Assembly (NCBI GenBank): GCA_900757485.1
Contig: CAAEOA010000223.1
Coordinates: 1-12,612 of the forward strand
Reading direction: 5' to 3'
From: Oscillospiraceae bacterium
GTDB taxonomy: Bacteria; Bacillota; Clostridia; Oscillospirales; Ruminococcaceae
DNA length: 12,612 bases
Shown here: one piece after another, positions 6,532 to 12,612 of the stretch
How the letters are laid out: each line of letters begins with the position of its first letter
Numbering within the stretch: the first letter of the stretch is position 1
Made by a program: the position numbers and the translations under genes
Notes under the pieces: generated by a model
Database searches by the model: none
Told to the model about the DNA's origin: nothing
What the model saw: only the letters and a program-made list of their open reading frames with translations

Positions 6532-6885
6532 GTGGTTTTAGTGGTGCATTTATATCGTCCCCGTCGGCGTTTCGGCTATGCGGGCATCTTACTGTCTTGC
6601 CTGCTGTTTATCGGAATTACGGCGTTTGTGATTGCCGCTCTTTGCAACACAAACCGCCGTGCTGATGCTGAGCAGATGACACAAATGGCAAATGCCATTG
6701 ACCGAGCCGTTGTAACCTGTTATGCCATTGAGGGCAGTTATCCCCCCAGCCTTGCTTATCTGGAGGAACGCTATGGGGTACAGGTTGACCGGGAGCATTA
6801 CACAATAGAATATTCCGTATTCGGTTCCAACGTCCGCCCTACGATTCAAATCATTCCGAAAGAAAGCATCGAAAACAACGGTTAA
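6532..6885 (+). CDS. Pseudopilin-like protein 1
   Basis: This small protein has up to 117 residues, with a basic N-terminus (RPRRR), one hydrophobic helix at about 17-38, and a soluble domain. The region AEQMTQMANAIDRAV followed by CYAIEGSYPPSLAYL and EERYGVQVD resembles the globular part of pseudopilins, which often have a helix and then a (E)GxYPxxLxxL motif. The canonical prepilin peptidase site (Gly before a Phe/Met with Glu at +5) is absent: the sequence is RRFGYAGILLS. It may therefore stay anchored by an uncleaved helix. The start is uncertain. GTG at 6532 has GAGG 7 nt upstream; GTG at 6541 or 6544 could use GAGGTGG just ahead of them. The place in the operon supports a minor pilin or tip component. 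Confidence 0.75.
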   Translation: MVLVVHLYRPRRRFGYAGILLSCLLFIGITAFVIAALCNTNRRADAEQMTQMANAIDRAVVTCYAIEGSYPPSLAYLEERYGVQVDREHYTIEYSVFGSNVRPTIQIIPKESIENNG

Positions 6886-6918
6886 CTGACTGCAAACAAG
6901 AAAGAGGGCGCATCCGAT

Positions 6919-7380
6919 ATGCAAAAAAAATATACGGCGATACGGCTGCTGCCGGTATTGCTGATTCTGCTGTTTTCCGTGCTGTCACTGATGCTGGTAT
7001 TATCCGGCGCCGGCGTTTATAAGAACACCGTGGAAAACACCCGGTACAACAACCAAGTCCGTGCAACGCTTTCCTATGTTTCCAACAAGGTTCGGTCGGC
7101 AGACAGCAGTACAATCCGCATCGAGCAGCGGAACAACATTTCGGTGCTGCTGTTCACCGAATCAATCGAAGACACTGTTTACGAAACCATGATCTACGTT
7201 TATGACGGTTCCTTGCGCGAAATGTTTTCCCGCCAAGGAAGAACTTTTCATCCCGAAAACGGCACAGAAATTGTACCGATTTCGTCCTTTGAAGCCAAAT
7301 TAGAGAATCATCTTCTTTCTCTTCGGATGGAAGATGACAACCAAAAAGCTTACGAAACTAAGCTGTCGATCAGGCAATAA
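6919..7380 (+). CDS. Pseudopilin-like protein 2 (DUF4860-like)
   Basis: This protein has 153 residues, one N-terminal hydrophobic helix (about 9-32, LLPVLLILLFSVLSLMLVLSG) and a beta-rich extracytoplasmic domain. AAAGAGGG lies upstream of the ATG. The pattern of YNNQVRATLSYVSNKVRSAD after the helix, followed by alternating beta strands, resembles DUF4860-type proteins that occur beside PilC/GspF genes in Clostridia. That assignment is from memory and is moderate. The fold is comparable to GspJ/PilW minor pseudopilins, but no prepilin peptidase site with Glu at +5 can be seen. It lies 33 bp after the previous gene and in the same operon. It may be a minor component that builds the tip of the fibre; this is inference. 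Confidence 0.75.
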   Translation: MQKKYTAIRLLPVLLILLFSVLSLMLVLSGAGVYKNTVENTRYNNQVRATLSYVSNKVRSADSSTIRIEQRNNISVLLFTESIEDTVYETMIYVYDGSLREMFSRQGRTFHPENGTEIVPISSFEAKLENHLLSLRMEDDNQKAYETKLSIRQ

Positions 7381-7435
7381 ACTTGAGCAAATTACGATAA
7401 TGAGATGACATCATCACACAAAGGGGGTTGTAGCA

Positions 7436-7870
7436 ATGGCAAAAACATCCGGAAAAACAAACAGCTTCTTGCTGGAAATGATACTGATGATTTTATTCTT
7501 TTCTGTTTCTGCCGCAGTGATTTTACAACTGTTCGCTTCCTCACACAACATTCAGAAACAAAGTTCTTCCAAAAACGAAGCTTTGCTCTATGCGCAAACC
7601 CTCGCCGAAGAAATGAAATCCTCCGGACAAAACCTCCTTGCTCGCACCTCGGAGCAAACCGAGGAACGCTATTTAGATGAAAACTGGCAGGAAACCGGAA
7701 AAGACAATGCCGTTTACACGGCGCAGATAACGTTAAGCAGTCAGAGCACTGCAGCAGGACAACTCTTTTCCGCTACGGTATCGGTATTTGCATCCGATTC
7801 CGAGAAGAATCTGCTCTGCCGTCTCCCCGTGACTGTTTATCTGCCGTCGAAAGGAGGAACCGAAACATGA
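7436..7870 (+). CDS. Pseudopilin-like protein 3
   Basis: This protein has 144 residues. A GGGGG stretch lies 9 nt before the ATG. The N-terminus reads KTNSFLLEMILMILFFSVSA: a polar leader of nine residues, then a hydrophobic helix with Glu at +5 if cleavage falls before Ser. The residue at -1 would then be Asn, not the usual Gly. It is the only one of the four small proteins here with a Glu in this place. After the helix comes an amphipathic stretch (KNEALLYAQTLAEEMKSSG) as in GspI/PilV-like minor pilins, then a beta-rich region. It overlaps the next gene by 4 bp (ATGA), showing translational coupling. It is best read as a minor pilin of the same machine. Confidence 0.78.
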   Translation: MAKTSGKTNSFLLEMILMILFFSVSAAVILQLFASSHNIQKQSSSKNEALLYAQTLAEEMKSSGQNLLARTSEQTEERYLDENWQETGKDNAVYTAQITLSSQSTAAGQLFSATVSVFASDSEKNLLCRLPVTVYLPSKGGTET

Positions 7871-8406
7871 AAAAAACACAAACAGGATTTCCGGTCGGAC
7901 TTGGTATTCCCACGATATTAATGATTTTCATTATCCTGTGCCTTACCTCTCTCGGTGTGCTTTCTCTGACTTCCGCCAACAGCGACAGCAAGCTGACTGA
8001 CAAAACCGAGGCGGCGCTGATCGCTGACTATCAGGCGGAGCAGACTGCCGAACAGATTCTTTCGGAAATAGACGGTTGTTTACTGCTGGCGGCATCTGAC
8101 ACAGCAGTGTGGCAGCAAACCGGTGTTTGCAGCAAATTACCTGATGATATATCCGCCCGGGCAAAGTCAGCCCAGGATATATATACTGCACTGATTCGAA
8201 CAGGATTGCCCGACAAGGTTTCTTTGGAACAGGACACCGTCACTTTCTCGGTTCCTTTATCCGACGGAAGAAGTTTACAGGTATCTGTTTTACTTAAAAA
8301 ATATCAGGAAGACAAGCGCTATGAAATGACACGATACCAGCTCGTAACACCCGAACTCATTAATGAGGAAGAGATACAACAGCTTTGGCCCGGTGCTTCC
8401 GAATAG
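7867..8406 (+). CDS. Pseudopilin-like or PilX/GspK-like membrane-anchored protein
   Basis: This protein has 179 residues and starts at an ATG overlapping the previous stop; AAAGGAGG is 9 nt upstream. The N-terminus TGFPVGLGIPTILMIFII has Gly-Phe-Pro in the order of a prepilin site, but Leu stands at the +5 place where Glu is usual. A missing Glu5 is known for the GspK-type minor pseudopilin, which caps the fibre, so this is a possible counterpart. After a helix at about 13-33 comes a long predicted helix (LTDKTEAALIADYQAEQTAEQILSEI in part), then an alpha/beta soluble domain. The gene ends 20 bp before the TTG start of the ATPase gene. No stronger functional assignment can be made from the sequence. 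Confidence 0.75.
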   Translation: MKKTQTGFPVGLGIPTILMIFIILCLTSLGVLSLTSANSDSKLTDKTEAALIADYQAEQTAEQILSEIDGCLLLAASDTAVWQQTGVCSKLPDDISARAKSAQDIYTALIRTGLPDKVSLEQDTVTFSVPLSDGRSLQVSVLLKKYQEDKRYEMTRYQLVTPELINEEEIQQLWPGASE

Positions 8407-8426
8407 TCGCAAAAGGAGTGTTGATT

Positions 8427-9485
8427 TTGACTGCAAGCGAATTACTCAAACTGGCAATAAACAAAAAGGTTTCGGATGTTTTCATTGTATCCGGCTGTCC
8501 AGTATCCGCTAAAATAGGGGGCAGAGTTGAGCCTTTATCAGAACATCGCCTATCTCCCGAAGACACCCAAACCATCATTCATGAGATTTATACACTGGAT
8601 CATCAGCGGGAGATGGATCGCCTGCTCCGGCACGGTGATGATGACTTTTCTTTCTCGGTAAGCGGGCTGGGACGATTTCGGTGCAACGCATATAAACAAC
8701 GTGGCTCTCTGTCAGCTGTTCTGCGGGTTGTTTCTTTTTCACTGCCCGATCCCGATATGCTCTCCATTCCCCCTGCGGTCATTGATCTTTATCGAAAACA
8801 ACGGGGACTCGTCTTGATCACCGGTCCGGCGGGAAGCGGAAAATCCACCACCCTGGCTTGTATGATTGATAAAATCAACCGCAACTGTTATAACCATATC
8901 ATTACCATTGAGGATCCAATCGAATATCTGCATTCCCATCAAAAAAGCATCGTCAGCCAGAGGGAAATCGAGCATGACACTGACGGATACAAGCAGGCTC
9001 TGCGCGCAGCACTGCGGCAGGCTCCCGATGTCATTCTGCTGGGAGAAATGCGGGATTTTGAAACCATTCAGACCGTACTGACTGCATCCGAAACGGGACA
9101 GCTTGTCTTCTCTACCCTGCATACCGTGGGCGCTGCCAAAACCATTGACCGTATTATCGATGTGTTCCCCGCTAATCAACAGCAGCAAATTCGGGTGCAA
9201 CTATCAATGGTACTTCAGGCCGTTGTTTCCCAACAGCTGATTCCTTCGGTTGACGGCAGTTTGATCCCCGCCTTTGAAATCATGACGGTAAACAGCGCGA
9301 TTCGCAATATGATTCGGGAGTCTAAAGTACATCAAATCAACAACGTGATCTTCGCAGGTGCCGCCGAAGGAATGCGAACCATGGACAGCGATATTCTCCG
9401 GCTGTATCAGGAAGGCAAAATTTCCCGGGAAAATGCGCTGCTCTATTCTACCGATTTAGAAAGCATGAAAAAGAAACTGGTTTAA
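8427..9485 (+). CDS. pilT: PilT-type pilus retraction ATPase
   Basis: This cytoplasmic ring ATPase of the type II/IV secretion superfamily has 352 residues, the usual PilT length and shorter than PilB/GspE. Walker A is GPAGSGKST (133-141), the Asp box is TIEDPIEYLH (Glu162, Asp163), Walker B is DVILLGEMRD with Glu207, and the His box is STLHTVGAAKTIDRIIDVFP with His232. The block AAKTIDRIIDVFP and the GEMRD form are typical of PilT, which powers pilus retraction. TTG at 8427 is chosen because AGGAG lies 8 nt upstream and MTASELLKLAINKKVSD matches the usual PilT N-terminus. A TTG at 8421 is too close to that site. It is the last gene of the operon. No assembly ATPase (PilB) is in view, so this protein may have to do more than retract; that is speculative. 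Confidence 0.92.
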   Translation: MTASELLKLAINKKVSDVFIVSGCPVSAKIGGRVEPLSEHRLSPEDTQTIIHEIYTLDHQREMDRLLRHGDDDFSFSVSGLGRFRCNAYKQRGSLSAVLRVVSFSLPDPDMLSIPPAVIDLYRKQRGLVLITGPAGSGKSTTLACMIDKINRNCYNHIITIEDPIEYLHSHQKSIVSQREIEHDTDGYKQALRAALRQAPDVILLGEMRDFETIQTVLTASETGQLVFSTLHTVGAAKTIDRIIDVFPANQQQQIRVQLSMVLQAVVSQQLIPSVDGSLIPAFEIMTVNSAIRNMIRESKVHQINNVIFAGAAEGMRTMDSDILRLYQEGKISRENALLYSTDLESMKKKLV

Positions 9486-9540
9486 ACAGGAAAAATCCGG
9501 CAAACTCTATAATATTGATTTGGACTAGGATGCGACAGGT

Positions 9541-10062
9541 ATGACAAACAAGCCCGTAAAACTATACAATGCAATATTTCCGATTTGGATACTGATAATA
9601 TTCCCTACCACTTGGCTCATTGTATTGCCCGCCAATTTTGTGATTGATTTGCTGGTCATGCTAATCACTCTAAAATGCATGAAAGTGCCGGATATCCGGC
9701 GTAACACCTTTCCTATTATTTTTGGAGTATGGGCAACGGGATTTGTTGCTGATATTTTAGGTTCCTTGGGGCTGATGTGCCTGACGATGACGATATCCAA
9801 CGTACAAACCCCTTTCCTCTTATGGTGGAATAATGTCCTGAACGCCATTATTTATAATCCTTTTAAAAATGCATTTGCGGTTTTAATTATAACGATATTT
9901 GTCATTATCAGTGCGGTGATCATCTTTTTGGCAAACTATTTTATTTGTTTCCGTAAAGCAAAGCTGGAAAAAACAAAACGAAAAATTCTGGCACTTTCTT
10001 TGGCAATTTTTACAGCGCCGTATCTGCTCTATCTCCCCACAGAATGGTTTATTACAAAGTAA
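9541..10062 (+). CDS. Multi-helix membrane protein, unknown function
   Basis: This protein of 173 residues is strongly hydrophobic. Likely membrane segments lie at about 10-28, 29-46, 58-82, 113-140 and 149-166. The loop PDIRRNT and the basic stretch RKAKLEKTKRK near 138-148 suggest the cytoplasmic side. It contains a LPANFVIDLLVMLITLKCMK stretch that I think is shared by small membrane proteins of Clostridia, but I cannot name a family. The ribosome site (CTAGGA, 10 nt before the ATG) is moderate. It starts 55 bp after the ATPase gene, and TATAAT at 9508-9513 without a good -35 box may give it its own weak promoter. It could be a pilus-operon tail gene or an independent one. Confidence 0.7.
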   Translation: MTNKPVKLYNAIFPIWILIIFPTTWLIVLPANFVIDLLVMLITLKCMKVPDIRRNTFPIIFGVWATGFVADILGSLGLMCLTMTISNVQTPFLLWWNNVLNAIIYNPFKNAFAVLIITIFVIISAVIIFLANYFICFRKAKLEKTKRKILALSLAIFTAPYLLYLPTEWFITK

Positions 10063-10116
10063 GCATCACACAAATTAATACAAAATGAACTTTATATGAA
10101 TTCTTACAGTGATTGA

Positions 10117-10145
10117 TTGACAGCTTTTTTATATTACGTTATAAT
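10117..10145 (+). promoter_or_regulatory. Full-consensus sigma-A promoter of the MarR/ABC exporter operon
   Basis: TTGACA (10117-10122), 17 bp, then TATAAT (10140-10145) match the consensus at every position. The start point should be near 10152. Such a strong promoter normally needs tight repression, which fits the operator that follows directly. Confidence 0.9.
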
Positions 10146-10146
10146 A

Positions 10147-10196
10147 GTTATCACGGTAACAGTTATTGTAATAACTGTTACCGTGATAATTTTTTT
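10147..10196 (+). promoter_or_regulatory. MarR-type operator: three 14-bp dyads at 15-bp intervals, terminator-like
   Basis: The region 10148-10189 is a perfect 42-bp palindrome: 20-bp arms around a central GT. It resolves into three GTTA-N6-TAA dyads: GTTATCACGGTAAC (10147-10160), GTTATTGTAATAAC (10162-10175, perfect) and GTTACCGTGATAAT (10177-10190). They start exactly 15 bp apart. They lie just after the -10 box, so a bound repressor would block initiation. The MarR-family gene that follows is the natural candidate. Seven T residues (10190-10196) follow the palindrome, so as RNA it would also look like an intrinsic terminator, perhaps for transcription arriving from the gene at 9541. Confidence 0.8.
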
Positions 10197-10297
10197 ATTC
10201 TAAAACAAGCTTGAGTATTTTCAGATCTTGTCGGTATGTGATTCGTGTTTCAACTGCTGTATTCATACCGGTACGATCTAATGCGGGGGGAGTGAAT

Positions 10298-10756
10298 TTG
10301 GAAACAGCCGCGTTTAATGAACAGGTCCGCGCCTGTCTGCATGAAATTAACTTCAAAATTATGCAGATGATGAATCAAAATTTGATTCCGTTTGGTATTA
10401 CTCCGTCTCAGATGGCAGTCATCGTCAACCTGGATAAGCACGGAGAGATGAACATCTCGGAGCTGAGCAAGAAGGTCAGAACGCCCAAAAGCAACATTTC
10501 GGCTATCTGCGGTAGGCTGGAGGACAACGGACTTTTGATTCGACGGAGAGATCAATCGGACCAGCGAATTGTTTATGTAGCATTGAGTGAAAAAGCGATT
10601 ACACTCGCACATACTGCTCGTGATTCCATGGACAATTTGCAGAACGAACTTGCATCACGGTTAACGCAAAAAGAACGGGAGGATATTTTAAAAGGTCTTT
10701 CCTTACTGAAAAAAATGTATGGAGAGTCTCCCTTTCCAGAACCAAAACAGTCTTAA
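10298..10756 (+). CDS. MarR-family transcriptional repressor
   Basis: This winged-helix dimeric DNA-binding protein has 152 residues. The N-terminal helix (NEQVRACLHEINFKIMQMMN) is a dimerisation arm. The DNA-binding part runs from about 33 to 100: TPSQMAVIVNLDKHGEMNISELSKKV, then the recognition helix TPKSNISAICGRLEDNGLL and the wing with RRRDQSDQRIVYVALSEKA, where the Asp and Arg residues of the family signature D-x-R are kept. TTG at 10298 is preferred because GGAG (10289-10292) lies 5 nt ahead; GTG at 10292 would overlap that site. It probably represses its own promoter and the exporter genes that follow 20 bp downstream, and is released by a small toxic ligand. The ligand is unknown. Confidence 0.92.
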   Translation: METAAFNEQVRACLHEINFKIMQMMNQNLIPFGITPSQMAVIVNLDKHGEMNISELSKKVRTPKSNISAICGRLEDNGLLIRRRDQSDQRIVYVALSEKAITLAHTARDSMDNLQNELASRLTQKEREDILKGLSLLKKMYGESPFPEPKQS

Positions 10757-10776
10757 TCATTTACGGAGGAATCTTT

Positions 10777-12576
10777 GTGTCAACATTATTTCGATACTAC
10801 AAAAAACACATTGGCTTAATACTATTAGCTTTTATTCTTCTTTTTATCCAAGCTCAATGTGATCTGGCACTTCCCGACTATATGTCCCGTATTGTGTCAA
10901 ACGGTATCGCAGTCAGCGATACCGGCTATATTATCAAAAACGGCGGCATTATGCTGCTGATCTCCCTACTGGGTGTCGCTGCCGCTGTCGCAGTCGGCTT
11001 TGTTTCGGCACGGTTAGGCGCTATTCTGGCAAAAGACATGCGTACCAGCATCTTTGCCAAAGTATCGTCCTACTCCAACACCGAGTTCGACAAATTTTCA
11101 ACTTCTTCTCTGATTACACGCAGCACCAACGACATTACGCAAATTCTTATGTTTACCGTTATGATGATCCGTACCTGCTTTTATGCCCCGATCATGGGCT
11201 TCGGCGGTGTAATCAAATGTGTAACCATGAGCCAGAATATGCCCCAGATGAGCATGGTTATTGCAATCGCAGTCGGGGCTCTAATTGCCTTTATTGTGTT
11301 GCTGTTGTTAGTGGTACAGCCAAAGTTCAGCAAGGTGCAAAAAATGGTGGACAAAACCAATCTGGTCGCCAGAGAGGGGCTGACCGGTATGCTGGTCATC
11401 CGGGCATTCAATACCCAGAAATTTGAAGAAGAACGCTTTGATCAGGTAAATACCGATTTGACCAAACTAAACTTATTTGTTAACCGAGTCATGACAGTCA
11501 TGATGCCGTTTATGGTCTGCATCATGAACGGACTTTCTCTTGCTATTGTCTGGATTGCCGCTATTTCAGCGCAATCTGTCACCGACGTCGGCAACATGAT
11601 GGCATTTATGCAGTATTCCTTACACATCATCATGTCCTTCATGTTCGTTTCCATGATGTTTATTCTGATGCCGCGTGCGCTTGTTTCTGCCAACCGTATC
11701 GGTGAAGTTCTGAACAGCGATGTTGCGATTCAAAACCTGCCCGACGCAAAGCCGGCAGAGAATATAAACGGCGTACTGAAATTCGAAAACGTCAGCTTTA
11801 CCTATCCCGGCGGCGAGGATCCGGCTATCAGCGGCATCAGCTTTACGGCAAAACCGGGGCAAACCACCGCATTCATCGGTTCTACCGGTTCCGGAAAATC
11901 TACGCTGATCAGTTTAGTGCCTCGGCTTTATGACGTAACCGAAGGAAAAGTAACGATTGACGGCGTTGATGTGCGTGACATGACAAAAGAGTCTTTGCGC
12001 CGTCACATCGGATATGTTCCGCAAAAAAATGTCCTGTTTTCCGGTACGATTGCTTCCAATTTGTTATATGGCTTTGAGGCAGATCCCAAAGATGTTCAAA
12101 AGGAAATGCAGGAAAACAATATTTCCGAAGAAGAAGCTGTTTCCAAGCTTGCCGACAACGCCATGAAAAAAGCGGCTCAAATTGCACAGGCAACCGAATT
12201 TATCAATGAAAAACCGGAGAAATATGACAGCGAAATCGCGCAAAGCGGCGGCAACGTCTCAGGCGGTCAGAAACAACGTCTGGCAATTGCTCGCGCACTC
12301 GTTAAAAAATGTCCGATTTATATTTTTGACGATAGCTTTTCAGCATTGGATTTTAAAACCGACGCACAGCTTCGCAAAGCGCTGAAAGCCGAAACAACCA
12401 ACGCGACCGTGTTGATTGTTGCACAGCGGGTCGGTACCATTATGGGAGCAGATCAAATCATTGTGCTCGACGAGGGCAAAATCGCCGGTATCGGCACGCA
12501 TCGGGAACTCCTTCAAAACTGCCAGGTTTACGCGGATATTGCACATTCTCAGCTGTCAGAGGAGGAGTTAGCATAA
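10777..12576 (+). CDS. ABC multidrug-type half-exporter with degenerate ATP site
   Basis: This half-transporter of 599 residues has six helices in about residues 1-310 and an ATPase domain at about 330-590. Walker A is GSTGSGKST (368-376), the Q-loop residue is Gln416, the signature is VSGGQ (494-498), Walker B is IYIFDD (Asp518, Asp519) and the D-loop is SALD (522-525). The catalytic Glu after Walker B is Asp519 and the switch His is Gln550 (IVAQRVG). This pair of changes is known in the TM287-like subunit of heterodimeric exporters. The Q-loop to signature distance is about 79 residues against roughly 57 in MsbA, so some 22 residues are inserted (about 434-462, acidic and helical). The GTG start has CGGAGGA 6 nt upstream. 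It follows marR-like 10298 by 20 bp and precedes its presumed partner with a 1-bp overlap. Confidence 0.93.
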   Translation: MSTLFRYYKKHIGLILLAFILLFIQAQCDLALPDYMSRIVSNGIAVSDTGYIIKNGGIMLLISLLGVAAAVAVGFVSARLGAILAKDMRTSIFAKVSSYSNTEFDKFSTSSLITRSTNDITQILMFTVMMIRTCFYAPIMGFGGVIKCVTMSQNMPQMSMVIAIAVGALIAFIVLLLLVVQPKFSKVQKMVDKTNLVAREGLTGMLVIRAFNTQKFEEERFDQVNTDLTKLNLFVNRVMTVMMPFMVCIMNGLSLAIVWIAAISAQSVTDVGNMMAFMQYSLHIIMSFMFVSMMFILMPRALVSANRIGEVLNSDVAIQNLPDAKPAENINGVLKFENVSFTYPGGEDPAISGISFTAKPGQTTAFIGSTGSGKSTLISLVPRLYDVTEGKVTIDGVDVRDMTKESLRRHIGYVPQKNVLFSGTIASNLLYGFEADPKDVQKEMQENNISEEEAVSKLADNAMKKAAQIAQATEFINEKPEKYDSEIAQSGGNVSGGQKQRLAIARALVKKCPIYIFDDSFSALDFKTDAQLRKALKAETTNATVLIVAQRVGTIMGADQIIVLDEGKIAGIGTHRELLQNCQVYADIAHSQLSEEELA

Positions 12577-12612
12577 TGGAAAATAAAAACATGCAAAGAC
12601 CAACTCCACAGC
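12576..12612 (+). CDS. Second ABC exporter subunit, N-terminal start only (3' truncated)
   Basis: The ATG at 12576 overlaps the preceding TAA by one base (TAATG) and has GAGGAGGAG at 12560-12568, so it is a coupled gene. Only 12 residues are visible (MENKNMQRPTPQ). The polar, Pro- and Gln-containing start is typical of the long N-terminal tail on the partner of such half-exporters. By position and coupling it should be the second, catalytically complete half-transporter. No domain can be seen in the window. Confidence 0.65.
   Translation, partial: MENKNMQRPTPQ

Noticed and set aside
8739..9200. 153-codon minus-strand frame opposite the ATPase gene
   Set aside because: It is antisense to the Walker A and B coding region of PilT, which is certain; no ribosome site was seen.
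9508..9513. TATAAT as a promoter for the membrane protein gene at 9541
   Set aside because: The -10 box is perfect, but no acceptable -35 box or TG extension is found at the right distance, so it is mentioned only within the gene entry.

Overview
The window looks like chromosome of a Gram-positive anaerobe of the Clostridia, probably the Ruminococcaceae/Oscillospiraceae side. This is inferred from the AGGAGG-type ribosome sites, frequent GTG and TTG starts, several lipoproteins with a lipobox, consensus sigma-A promoters, moderate GC content and the protein families present. No phage, plasmid, CRISPR, tRNA or rRNA signature was seen.

Layout. (1) 1-245: the 3' end of a LiaF-like cell-envelope stress protein. 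(2) 328-1836: a serine-rich lipoprotein with a transglutaminase-like Cys-His-Asp triad. It ends at a 16-bp perfect terminator hairpin that also forms the last codons of a convergent 49-codon gene (1898-2047, minus). (3) 2120-2170: a strong promoter carrying two tandem operator-like dyads. It drives a small lipoprotein (2293-2682) and an eight-helix membrane protein (2689-3642). (4) 3643-4238: about 600 bp with no credible gene. It holds a hairpin-rich repeat-like element, a strong terminator, a candidate promoter and an array of GC-rich hairpins between copies of a TAATAACC word.

(5) 4239-9485: a tightly packed co-directional operon for a type IV pilus or type II secretion-like machine. Its order is a transglutaminase-like lipoprotein, a PilC/GspF inner-membrane platform, four small single-helix proteins of pseudopilin type and a PilT-type ATPase. 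No PilB, prepilin peptidase or obvious major pilin lies in the window. (6) 9541-10062: an unrecognised multi-helix membrane protein.

(7) 10117-12612: a textbook promoter (TTGACA, 17 bp, TATAAT) followed at once by a 42-bp perfect palindrome made of three 14-bp dyads at 15-bp intervals. It precedes a MarR-family repressor, an ABC half-exporter with a degenerate ATP site, and the first codons of its presumed partner.

How the parts fit. The regions share a cell-surface theme: two transglutaminase-like lipoproteins, a pilus-like machine, an envelope-stress protein and a drug-type exporter. The most unusual items are the lipoprotein-led pilus operon with poorly canonical pilins, the triple-dyad MarR operator, the overlap of a terminator with a small convergent gene, and the structured intergenic region ahead of the pilus operon.
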